Assembly (NCBI RefSeq): GCF_003606365.2
Contig: NZ_CP031933.2
Location: 1,488,001-1,552,000 of the forward strand
From: Companilactobacillus zhachilii
GTDB taxonomy: Bacteria; Bacillota; Bacilli; Lactobacillales; Lactobacillaceae
Direction: 5' to 3'
Length of the DNA stretch: 64,000 bases
A program made the translations under genes and the position numbers. Below are positions 36,429-44,884 of this stretch, piece by piece (positions within the stretch are counted from its first letter, which is position 1; each line of letters opens with the position of its first letter). Below the pieces are notes generated by a model. It saw only the letters and a list, made by a program, of their open reading frames with translations, did not search any database and was not told where the DNA came from.

Positions 36429-37349
36429 CTAAGCACGTGGAAATGATTCATTATACACTTGTTTCATATGTGTTTTGTTAACGTGCGTGTAAATTTGGGT
36501 AGTCGAAATGTCAGAGTGCCCCAATAATTCTTGAACAACTCTCAAATCGGCGCCATTTTCTAATAAATTAGTCGCAAATGAATGCCGCAAAGTGTGCGGT
36601 GTGACATCTTTTTTTATCCCAACCTGGGCGATATACTTTTTAATCATTCGCCAAATAGATTGTCGGGTTAGCTTTTTGCCACGGAAATTCAAAAAGACTT
36701 CTTTTTGGGGACCATACTCGGCCACCAATTCTGCCCGTGTTTCCGCAAAATACTTCTTTAACCAAGCAATCGCTGTATCACCAATTGGCAACAACCGTTC
36801 TTTATCACCTTTACCTAATGTCTTAATTAACTTCAAGTCCAAATGTAAATCATCCATACTTAAATTAACTAGTTCACTGACACGCAATCCGGTTGCATAC
36901 ATGACTTCAAAAATGGTCCGGTCACGTACACCAAGAGAAGTTGATACATCAGGTGATTCAATCAAGGAGTTAACTTCGTCCATTGATAAAACAACTGGCA
37001 AATGTGTCCCTTTTTTAGGAGCATCCAGCTCATTCATCGGATTGACTTTAACCTTGTCAACAATTTCCATCCACTGATAAAACTTACGTAGTGAAGAGAA
37101 CATCCGCATTTGGGAGGTCTTTGACTTATTCATTTTATCTTGCTCGGCAAAAAATTGCGTTACTACAAAGTGATCTTCCGGATAAAATTTAATCTGTCTC
37201 TTTTCCAAAAAACTACTAAATTCTAAGATATCTGTCTGATATGAAATAATCGTATTTTTTGATAATCCCCGATCTAAGCGTAAATAACGCGCATAATCGG
37301 CAATCATATCAATCATAACTTGATTTTTGATAGATAATTTATCACTCAT
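36429..37349 (-). CDS. xerD: Tyrosine recombinase XerD
   Basis: XerD acts with XerC at dif. The 306-residue protein has the N-terminal SAM-like domain (YLRLDRGLSKNTIISYQ) and catalytic residues in ATGLRVSELVNL (Arg), HTLRHSFATNL (H-x-x-R), LLGHSDIS (His) and QIYTHV (Tyr). The position between cvfB and ribT/scpA matches xerD of Lactobacillales. Confidence 0.93.
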   Translation of the reverse strand: MSDKLSIKNQVMIDMIADYARYLRLDRGLSKNTIISYQTDILEFSSFLEKRQIKFYPEDHFVVTQFFAEQDKMNKSKTSQMRMFSSLRKFYQWMEIVDKVKVNPMNELDAPKKGTHLPVVLSMDEVNSLIESPDVSTSLGVRDRTIFEVMYATGLRVSELVNLSMDDLHLDLKLIKTLGKGDKERLLPIGDTAIAWLKKYFAETRAELVAEYGPQKEVFLNFRGKKLTRQSIWRMIKKYIAQVGIKKDVTPHTLRHSFATNLLENGADLRVVQELLGHSDISTTQIYTHVNKTHMKQVYNESFPRA

Positions 37350-37361
37350 AAATTATCACCT

Positions 37362-38231
37362 CTATTTTAGATACGTGTAGCCATCTTTTTGCTCAATTTT
37401 ACGTTGTTTCATCAAATTACCGAGCGCACGTTTAAAGCTACCCTTACTAATACCAAAATATTCACGGATTTCATCTGGATCACTCTTGTCAGTATAGGGC
37501 ATCTTATTGTCACGTGAATGCTCTAAAACAGCCACGATCATCTGTGCATCGGGAGTAATTTCTTCATAAGCGCGAGGCTTCATTGATAAGTTTAAACGTC
37601 TGTGACTTGAACCAATGACCCGTGCTTTGACATGTTGTCCAATATGCAAAGGTTGACCTTGCTCAGTCTTATGAATGAAAGCCATGTAATAACTGTCAGT
37701 CATAACAAAAGCTCCAGATTCACGAATGGCAATAACTGTTCCCTCTTCATCTTTATTCAACAAAGTTTTCATTTCACGTTCGGGACTACGAGCAATTTGG
37801 GTGTAAAGCTCAATATCGGCTAATTTCCCCCATAAACGACCCTTATGATCAATTTCTAACTTAACCATCAAGTTATCGCCCTTTTTAGGCCATTCATTAT
37901 GTTCAAGTGGTAAATCATCCAAAGAAACTACAAAGTCTTTATCTTCCAAACCAACATTAACAAAAACACCTAAGTCAGTTCGAACATCTGTTACTTCCGC
38001 AAAATCCCAAACACCTTGTGTAATAAAAGGCATAACGGTTGTCATTTTATTTTTGTGAGCTTGATTTTCATATACAAAACCAGCAACTTCATCGCCAAGT
38101 TCTGGTATTTCAGTTAATTCATTAAGATCTAAAGCAAACGTGTATCCTTCGATTTGAACAAATGCTTCATCTTTATTAAGGTCAGTTACTGTACCAGACA
38201 ATACTTGACCGTATAATTCTGTTATATCCAT
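37362..38231 (-). CDS. cvfB: CvfB/YitL-family S1-domain RNA-binding protein
   Basis: The 289-residue protein has three or four S1-like OB folds and a C-terminal winged helix (YTDKSDPDEIREYFGISKGSFKRALG). It matches CvfB (conserved virulence factor B, S. aureus) and YitL. A general RNA-binding role is known for the family; targets are unknown. It heads the cvfB-xerD-ribT-scpAB-rluB run. Confidence 0.88.
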   Translation of the reverse strand: MDITELYGQVLSGTVTDLNKDEAFVQIEGYTFALDLNELTEIPELGDEVAGFVYENQAHKNKMTTVMPFITQGVWDFAEVTDVRTDLGVFVNVGLEDKDFVVSLDDLPLEHNEWPKKGDNLMVKLEIDHKGRLWGKLADIELYTQIARSPEREMKTLLNKDEEGTVIAIRESGAFVMTDSYYMAFIHKTEQGQPLHIGQHVKARVIGSSHRRLNLSMKPRAYEEITPDAQMIVAVLEHSRDNKMPYTDKSDPDEIREYFGISKGSFKRALGNLMKQRKIEQKDGYTYLK

Positions 38232-38258
38232 TTTTCACCATACTCTTTTGTATTTAAC

Positions 38259-38396
38259 GTGTTGTGCCAGTTCATATATTTCATAATTTAATGAATTTGA
38301 AATAAACAAAAGGTTACAATTAATCGTTATTTGCACTGAAAAACTAGCCTGAAAGAGCAAGCAATATCTAACAAGCACAACATGTTATTTAATCAG
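38259..38396. repeat. Degenerate repeat with terminal inverted repeats
   Basis: ACGTGTTGTGC near 38259 and GCACAACATGTT near 38385 form imperfect terminal repeats. The interior shares the AGCCTGAAAGAGCAAG string with the outer arms of type 2 cloverleaf repeats, but no core remains. It is possibly a deletion relic. Confidence 0.35.
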
Positions 38397-38543
38397 TATA
38401 TATCTTACCGTATTTGAACGTTACATAAAACTTATTTCGACGTTAATTTGAAATTAATTTTCGACAATTTTTCAATAATATTTATAAAATTTAGCTTTTT
38501 TAAAAATACAAGATTGAATTTAGTTATTATTAGTGAAATAATT

Positions 38544-38572
38544 TTCACCGTGGTAAACGTTTTCAATATATT
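38544..38572 (+). promoter_or_regulatory. adh promoter with overlapping cre site
   Basis: -35-like TTCACC (38544-38549) and -10 TATATT (38567-38572) are 17 bp apart. GGTAAACGTTTTCA (38552-38565) matches the CcpA cre consensus at 13 of 14 positions and lies between them, which would give catabolite repression. Confidence 0.6.
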
Positions 38573-38597
38573 ATTTATCCAGAGAGAGGGATTTTGT

Positions 38598-39719
38598 ATG
38601 AGAATTAAAGCTGCTGTTGTTGATAAAGTAAATGATCCATTTGTAATTAAGGATGATGTCGAATTGGCTGATATGACTGACGACGGTTTACAAGTTAAAG
38701 TCGTTGCTTCAGGTATTTGCCATTCTGATGAAGCTTTGCGTAAAGGTGATGCCGCCTTTAACTTCCCTGTTGTTCTTGGACATGAGGGTTCAGGAATCGT
38801 CGAAAAAGTTGGTAAAAACGTTACAAACTTCAAACCTGGCGACCACATTATCATGTCATTTTATTCATGTGGTGAATGTGACAATTGTTTAAAGGGTAAA
38901 CCTACACAATGTCGTAAATATGCCGCTTCAAACTTATCAGGTACTCGTCCTGATGGCTCTGATCACTTCACAGAAGATGGCCATCACGTTAGCGATATGT
39001 TCAATCAATCTTCCTTCACTACTCACACTGTTATTGATAAACGTAACGCTGTGAAAGTCCCTAAGGATCTTGATTTGAGAAAACTCGGACCTCTAGGTTG
39101 TGGCTACGTAACTGGTAGTGGTACTGTCTTCAATACACTTCAACCAAAGCCTGGTGATACGATTGCTGTCTTTGGTACCGGAGCTGTCGGACTTGCCGCT
39201 ATGATGGCTGGTAAGATTTCTGGCTGTGTTAACGTCATTGCCGTTGATATCGTTGACTCACGTTTGGAATTAGCCAAGAAAATGGGCGCTACTGACATCA
39301 TTAATAGTAAGAATGAAGATCCAGTTGCCGCTATTAAGAAAATCACAGGTGGTCTAGGAGTTGACTGGGCTGTTGATACAACTGGTGTTGCCGCAGTAAT
39401 GAAAGATTCTATTGCCGCATTAACACAAGGTGGTACATCAGCTACAATTGCTGTCACACCACACAATATCGAAATCAGCACTTGGAATGATCTTTGTGTT
39501 GATGACAAAAAGATTGTTGGTGTAAATATGGGTGATTCAATTCCTCAAGTTGACATTCCACGTTTAATCAAATTCTATCAAATGGGCGTCTTCCCATTCG
39601 ATTTAACTGAAAAGTTCTATGACTTTGATCAAATCAACGAAGCCGACGCTGATTCTGTCAGTGGTAAAACAATCAAACCTATTTTGATTATCGATAAAGA
39701 CTACAAACCAGAAGACTAA
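38598..39719 (+). CDS. Zinc-dependent alcohol dehydrogenase
   Basis: The 373-residue MDR-family enzyme starts at ATG 38598 (GAGAGGGA upstream). A longer upstream frame is not supported by a ribosome site. Catalytic zinc ligands are in GICHSDEAL and GHEGSGIVEKVG; the structural zinc lobe has CGECDNCLKGKPTQC; the NAD-binding motif is FGTGAVGLAAMMAG. It resembles aryl/benzyl-alcohol-type dehydrogenases (AdhC). A cre-controlled promoter and a terminator make it monocistronic. Confidence 0.9.
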   Translation: MRIKAAVVDKVNDPFVIKDDVELADMTDDGLQVKVVASGICHSDEALRKGDAAFNFPVVLGHEGSGIVEKVGKNVTNFKPGDHIIMSFYSCGECDNCLKGKPTQCRKYAASNLSGTRPDGSDHFTEDGHHVSDMFNQSSFTTHTVIDKRNAVKVPKDLDLRKLGPLGCGYVTGSGTVFNTLQPKPGDTIAVFGTGAVGLAAMMAGKISGCVNVIAVDIVDSRLELAKKMGATDIINSKNEDPVAAIKKITGGLGVDWAVDTTGVAAVMKDSIAALTQGGTSATIAVTPHNIEISTWNDLCVDDKKIVGVNMGDSIPQVDIPRLIKFYQMGVFPFDLTEKFYDFDQINEADADSVSGKTIKPILIIDKDYKPED

Positions 39720-39746
39720 TTAACAATAATTTTTAAATATTAAGAC

Positions 39747-39794
39747 AAATGAAGCCAGTAATCCGATTTTGGATTGCTGGCTCCATTTTGTTTT
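39747..39794 (+). terminator. adh terminator, AGTAATCC hairpin family
   Basis: GCCAGTAATCC pairs with GGATTGCTGGC around GATTTT, followed by CCATTTTGTTTT. The apical sequence is identical to that of the NhaC terminator (25098-25139), and a half copy is at 27474. Confidence 0.75.
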
Positions 39795-39948
39795 AAGCGG
39801 AAAAAGCTAGGCTTTGTTCCACGTTTATGCTGCGATATAAAGTATGTTGGGAGTGACAAATTGTTGGTATTCACAAATAAAATATGATTAAATACTCTCA
39901 AGTCAATTGTTGACTGGCTTTTATAAATATTTTATGGAGGAATTTTTC

Positions 39949-40368
39949 ATGAAAAGCATGAAGAATTTAACATTTGCACTCTTAATTTTTTCCTTACCAC
40001 TAACTGCCCTGCCATTAACAACTAATACCACTGTTTTGGCACAAGCAAGTTCAAAAAAGGCTGAGAAACATACATATACTGGTAATGGATCGGTCAAAAA
40101 GATTTCTAAAACCGCCTATCACTCTAAGGATTCAAAGGGTAATCTGTATTCAGCACTATTTATGGCAGATAAGCCAACCGTTGAATTGACTAGGAAAACT
40201 ACTCTAGATAAGTACCGAACTACTTGGTATGCGACTAAAGAAATGTCAGTTCGTGTTGATAAACATCATTCTCGCACTTACTATTACGTTACTTCGAGTG
40301 ACAAAAAAGTTTCTGGTTGGACGTGGAGTGGTTATTTAACTAAGGGAATTTTCAAGTCAGCTGACTAG
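39949..40368 (+). CDS. Small secreted protein, 139 residues
   Basis: ATG 39949 follows GGAGGAATTTTTC. The N-terminus is a signal peptide (LTFALLIFSLPLTALP) with probable cleavage after VLAQA (about residue 32). The mature part of about 107 residues is basic and Tyr-rich (TTWYATKEMSVRV, RTYYYVTSS, GWTWSGYLTKG), a pattern like the SH3-type surface repeats of lactobacilli. No catalytic motif is seen. It is monocistronic. Confidence 0.75.
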   Translation: MKSMKNLTFALLIFSLPLTALPLTTNTTVLAQASSKKAEKHTYTGNGSVKKISKTAYHSKDSKGNLYSALFMADKPTVELTRKTTLDKYRTTWYATKEMSVRVDKHHSRTYYYVTSSDKKVSGWTWSGYLTKGIFKSAD

Positions 40369-40715
40369 TTTTGAGTTTGAACATATATGATTTCAAATAT
40401 TAAGGTAAAAGGCTTCGGTGATTTATTTTTAGATTGCGGGAGTCTTTTTGTCTGTAAAAAAAGATTTCTATATTCTACACATTTATGCTACCCTCCACTT
40501 TTGATTTGAGTTATGCTGTTTTTCGTTCTTTTTTATTTTTACGGTTATGTTTTCGTAAAACATTTTATTTCACACTTGCTATTCAAGCACTAGGTTACAT
40601 AACATTTCTACTCCGAAGTAAATAAAAAAGACTAAATATTTTTATCTAGGCATATATCCTAGAAAAATACTTAACCTCTTAATTATTTTAGTTTACATTT
40701 AACATAATATGGAAC
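40369..40715. other. Convergent intergenic region, 347 bp
   Basis: It holds a weak plus-strand terminator at about 40408-40450 (GGCTTCGG with TGCGGGAGTC-like arm, then TTTTT) and a CTAGG hairpin module at 40624-40681 that can terminate the minus-strand gene. There is otherwise AT-rich sequence with no ORF. Confidence 0.5.
40624..40681. terminator. Terminator hairpin related to the CTAGAT modules
   Basis: TCTAGG pairs with CCTAGA around CATATAT, inside weaker A/T-rich outer arms (AAGACTAAATATTTTT / AAAAATACTTAACCTCTT). The centre resembles the modules at 19896 and 27524. It is positioned to end the gene at 40716. Confidence 0.55.
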
Positions 40716-41531
40716 TTAATCATCTAATTCATTAATTTCGTCAGATTGGACCTCATTCTGTAATTTTTTCAACAGAACTTCCGCAATGCCTCTAACCTGC
40801 TTATCACCATCACGTTGCGATAATCTATATCCTACAAAATATGGAGAAACTACGTATCTAGCGGTCAACTTACAAATTATTTTTCTACCTTCTCGATAAA
40901 AGAAAATATTGTAAGAATCAAATTTTCCCCCGTAAAAGTCGTCTAAAATATACTTTACAGTCACCCGAGCAAATTCGGCCAAATCATCTAAATATTGCGG
41001 ATTATTAATAATAATATTAAATTCGACAAACCCCATTACCGGCTTTTCCGAAATATTCACATTGATATGCTTATTCTCAAAAACGTTCATTCCTGTAAAG
41101 TTCTCGGGCTCAACGTGTTTATAACCATCAACCTTGTCTAAACCGATAATTTGAAAATGTGGATGACGTAAGGAACCGCCAGACATTGGACCAAAGTTTT
41201 TATACATTAAAACACTCGTATATTTCTTAGTCTGAATCATTTCATTCCAGCAATGATAAATATATTCAAACACTTCCCGATTTTTAGCAACCGAATAATT
41301 TGAAATATCACCATCATGATTATGCGATTCAATCACAATAGTCTGATTAGTACCCTTCAACGTCTTAAATTTATTCTCTAGCCAAATCATATCGTTCTTT
41401 TGATCAATGATATTAGTTAAATGTTCTGTGTCGCAAAACGGACAGTAATTAGCTTTCTTAGTATGTTGAACATCTCTTGGTTTTCCCTTAGCCTGCTCAA
41501 TCTCAAAAACAAGGACATCTTTATTCGACAA
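40716..41531 (-). CDS. DUF4931-family GalT-like HIT-superfamily protein
   Basis: The 271-residue cytoplasmic protein has an N-terminal CPFC zinc half-site and the HPHFQ triad (GGSLRHPHFQIIG), which resembles galactose-1-phosphate uridylyltransferase. The second conserved segment is SYNIFFYREGRKIICKL. Nucleotidyl transfer or hydrolysis is likely; the substrate is unknown. The start is ATG 41531 with GAGGTG upstream. It converges on the region after the secreted protein. Confidence 0.8.
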   Translation of the reverse strand: MSNKDVLVFEIEQAKGKPRDVQHTKKANYCPFCDTEHLTNIIDQKNDMIWLENKFKTLKGTNQTIVIESHNHDGDISNYSVAKNREVFEYIYHCWNEMIQTKKYTSVLMYKNFGPMSGGSLRHPHFQIIGLDKVDGYKHVEPENFTGMNVFENKHINVNISEKPVMGFVEFNIIINNPQYLDDLAEFARVTVKYILDDFYGGKFDSYNIFFYREGRKIICKLTARYVVSPYFVGYRLSQRDGDKQVRGIAEVLLKKLQNEVQSDEINELDD

Positions 41532-41719
41532 AATTACACCTCAAAAATTTAATTTTTATCTTTAATTAATTCGTTCATTATAGATTAACACTGAAAATTT
41601 AATAACTAAAGACTAAGAAGTATCAAATATGCTCTAAAGCTTGATACCACTTTTCGATACGATAACATCAATAGTCACACCATAAAAAACTTTAGTTATC
41701 TAAAACAAACAATAAACCA

Positions 41720-41889
41720 GCCGGAAAGAACAAAAATTTAGGTCGCTGTGAAGGTGACGTTAGCGCTTCAGCGCTTACACCACGGGCAAGTTTTGAGATT
41801 CGCGCACTTTGCGAAGCTCAAAATTGAGACTGGAGACCTTGGCTCCAGTCGGTCCCCACAGCGACCTAAATTTTTTGTTCTTGGAGGCG
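41720..41889 (-). repeat. Cloverleaf repeat copy D (type 2 outer stem)
   Basis: Outer arms GCCGGAAAGAACAAAAATTT and the complementary segment ending CCTCCAAG lie in reverse orientation. Hairpin I is GACTGGAG/CTCCAGTC, hairpin II TTTTGAGCTTCGC/GCGAATCTCAAAA, hairpin III apical AAGCGC/GCGCTA. Compensated differences from other copies occur in all three stems. Confidence 0.85.
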
Positions 41890-41909
41890 AAACCGCATAT
41901 TTAAGCACA

Positions 41910-41946
41910 AAAAAACTGAAAGAAACTCGTCAGTTTCTCTCAGTTT
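41910..41946 (-). terminator. Terminator of pyk
   Basis: ACTGAGAGAAACT pairs with AGTTTCTTTCAGT on the minus strand, followed by TTTTTTT. It is placed 40 bp after the pyk stop. Confidence 0.85.
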
Positions 41947-41985
41947 AATTATGTTTTAAATCATTTTAAAATTTATTGTTAAAAA

Positions 41986-43755
41986 TTAAAGTGAACGTGA
42001 AGCACCTTTGTAAACAACACCACGTCTTGAATCAACAGTAACAGTGTCACCATCGTTAACAAGGTTTGTAGCATTCTTAGCACCAACAACTACAGGTAGA
42101 CCCATAGCAATACCAACAACAGCAGCGTGTGAAGTTAGACCACCGTTTTCAACAACAACGGCACTAGCTTTTTCAAGAGCTGGTAGGTAATCTTTGTCAG
42201 TCATTTCTGTAACAAGGATGTCGCCTTCATTGATCTTCTTGTTTGCTTCTTCAGCTGAGTGAGCAACTACAACGTTACCAACAACTGATTCTTCACCAAC
42301 ACCTTGGCCTTTAACCAATGTTGAACCGATCAATTGAACCTTCATCAAGTTAGTTGTACCACTTTCACCGACAGGAACACCGGCAACAACAAGAATCAAA
42401 TCGCCTTCCTTGGCAAAGCCAAGTTCTTGAGCTTTCTTAGCAGCAAGGTCGAACATTTCATCAGTGTTTTCTGGCTTGTCAACGATAACTGGATCAACAC
42501 CCCAGTTAACTGTCAAACCACGTTGTGTAGTTTCGTCAAATGTAAGAGCCAAAATATCAGCACTTGGACGGTACTTAGAAATCATACGAGCTGTGTAACC
42601 ACTCTTAGTTGCAGTAACAATTGTGTTAATGTGTAGTTCTTCAGCAGTTCTAACAACTGATTCACCGATTGATTCTGTAACGTTTGAACCCTTGTAATCT
42701 TCGAATCTTTGGATTGCAAGTGAGTTATTCTTGTCTAATTGTTGTTCTGTACGTTCGTCGATACGAGCCATAGCAGCAACAGCTTCAACAGGGTAATCAC
42801 CGTTAGCACTTTCACCTGAAAGCATTGTAGCATCTGTACCATCAAGAACAGAGTTAGCAACATCAGTAACTTCGGCACGTGTAGGACGTGGGTTTTCTTG
42901 CATTGAATCAAGCATTTGTGTAGCTGTGATAACTGGCTTACCAAGAGCGTTACACTTCTTGATCAAGCTCTTTTGTACGAATGGTACGTTTTCAAATGGA
43001 ATTTCAACACCCATGTCACCACGAGCAATCATCAAACCATCTGATACTTGAAGGATAGAATCGATGTTGTCGATACCTTCTTGTGATTCAATCTTAGGGA
43101 AGATTTGTACGTATTCACAATGTTTTTCTTCAAGGATTTCACGAATATCTAGGACATCTTGAGCTTTACGAACGAATGAAGCTGAGATGAAGTTGATACC
43201 TTCTTCAAGACCGAAACGAATATCATCAGAATCTTTTTCTGTGATACCTGGTAGACGAACTTCAACACCAGGAGCATTGATACTCTTTCTTGAACCAATC
43301 ATACCGTCGTTTTGAACAACAGTAACTAATTCACGGTTCTTGTCATCTTTTTCAGTAATCTTCAAATCAACAAGACCATCATCGATTAATACGTGACCAC
43401 CAACATGTGTATCATCGTATAGACCAGGATAAGTTGAAGCAATCTTTTCTGGTGTACCTGTCAATGAGTCATCCATTGAGATACGGATTGTTTGACCAAT
43501 CTTAGCTTCGAACTTGCCGCCTTCTTGAACGGTTGTACGAATTTCAGCACCCTTAGTATCTAGAACGATACCAACAGTCTTACCAGTAATCTTTTCAGCT
43601 TCGTGTACCATTTCCATACGAGCTTTGTGTTCTGGGTGATCACCATGTGAGAAGTTGAAACGGAAGATGTTAGCTCCGGCTTCAATTAGCTTAACGATTG
43701 TGTCAACATCGTTACTGGCAGGTCCAAGTGTACTTACAATTTTAGTTCTTTTCAT
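41986..43755 (-). CDS. pyk: Pyruvate kinase
   Basis: The enzyme makes pyruvate and ATP from PEP and ADP, the last glycolytic step. The 589-residue form has the usual A/B/C domains (MKRTKIVSTLGPAS at the N-terminus, IARGDMGVEIPFE with the MARGDLG-type active site, and ITATQMLDSM), followed by the extra C-terminal PEP-utiliser-like swivelling domain (about 480-589, LTSHAAVVGIAMGLPVVVGA) found in Bacilli. It follows pfkA by 70 bp, forming the classic pfkA-pyk operon. Confidence 0.97.
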   Translation of the reverse strand: MKRTKIVSTLGPASNDVDTIVKLIEAGANIFRFNFSHGDHPEHKARMEMVHEAEKITGKTVGIVLDTKGAEIRTTVQEGGKFEAKIGQTIRISMDDSLTGTPEKIASTYPGLYDDTHVGGHVLIDDGLVDLKITEKDDKNRELVTVVQNDGMIGSRKSINAPGVEVRLPGITEKDSDDIRFGLEEGINFISASFVRKAQDVLDIREILEEKHCEYVQIFPKIESQEGIDNIDSILQVSDGLMIARGDMGVEIPFENVPFVQKSLIKKCNALGKPVITATQMLDSMQENPRPTRAEVTDVANSVLDGTDATMLSGESANGDYPVEAVAAMARIDERTEQQLDKNNSLAIQRFEDYKGSNVTESIGESVVRTAEELHINTIVTATKSGYTARMISKYRPSADILALTFDETTQRGLTVNWGVDPVIVDKPENTDEMFDLAAKKAQELGFAKEGDLILVVAGVPVGESGTTNLMKVQLIGSTLVKGQGVGEESVVGNVVVAHSAEEANKKINEGDILVTEMTDKDYLPALEKASAVVVENGGLTSHAAVVGIAMGLPVVVGAKNATNLVNDGDTVTVDSRRGVVYKGASRSL

Positions 43756-43825
43756 CGAGAATCCCCTTTTCTTGTCTTAAATTCCAAGTTCATTGTAACA
43801 AATAAAAACTTTCTATGCTTTAAAA

Positions 43826-44812
<987 letters not shown>

Positions 44813-44831
44813 CTAAAACAAAACCTAATCA

Positions 44832-44878
44832 AATATAACATTTTTACTGATTAGTTTGTAGAGCTGAAAACGTTTTAA
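44832..44878 (-). promoter_or_regulatory. pfkA-pyk promoter with upstream cre site
   Basis: On the minus strand are -10 TATATT (44832-44837) and a weak -35 TACAAA (44855-44860) 17 bp apart. A near-perfect palindromic cre TGAAAACGTTTTAA (44865-44878; 13 of 14 consensus positions) lies just upstream of the -35. That position, together with a weak -35, suits CcpA activation, as known for the lactococcal las operon. Confidence 0.65.
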
Positions 44879-44884
44879 GATAAA

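Larger units (their letters stand above)
38232..38597. other. Divergent intergenic region between cvfB and adh, 366 bp
   Basis: It contains an imperfect inverted repeat about 130 bp wide (GTTGTGCCAGTT at 38262, complement TAACAAGCACAAC at 38379) enclosing CTAGCCTGAAAGAGCAAGC, which resembles type 2 outer-arm sequence. A promoter and cre site for adh lie at 38544-38572. No ORF is supported. Confidence 0.5.
41532..41985. other. Intergenic region, 454 bp, with cloverleaf copy D
   Basis: Between the GalT-like gene start and the pyk stop lie an AT-rich tail segment (41560-41719) related to sequence following other type 2 copies, cloverleaf copy D (41720-41889) and the pyk terminator (41910-41946). 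Confidence 0.65.

Noticed and set aside
4171..37349. Tyrosine recombinases at 4171 and 36429 as integrases of mobile elements
   Set aside because: Their lengths, motifs and neighbours (hslVU, scpAB) are those of chromosomal XerC and XerD.
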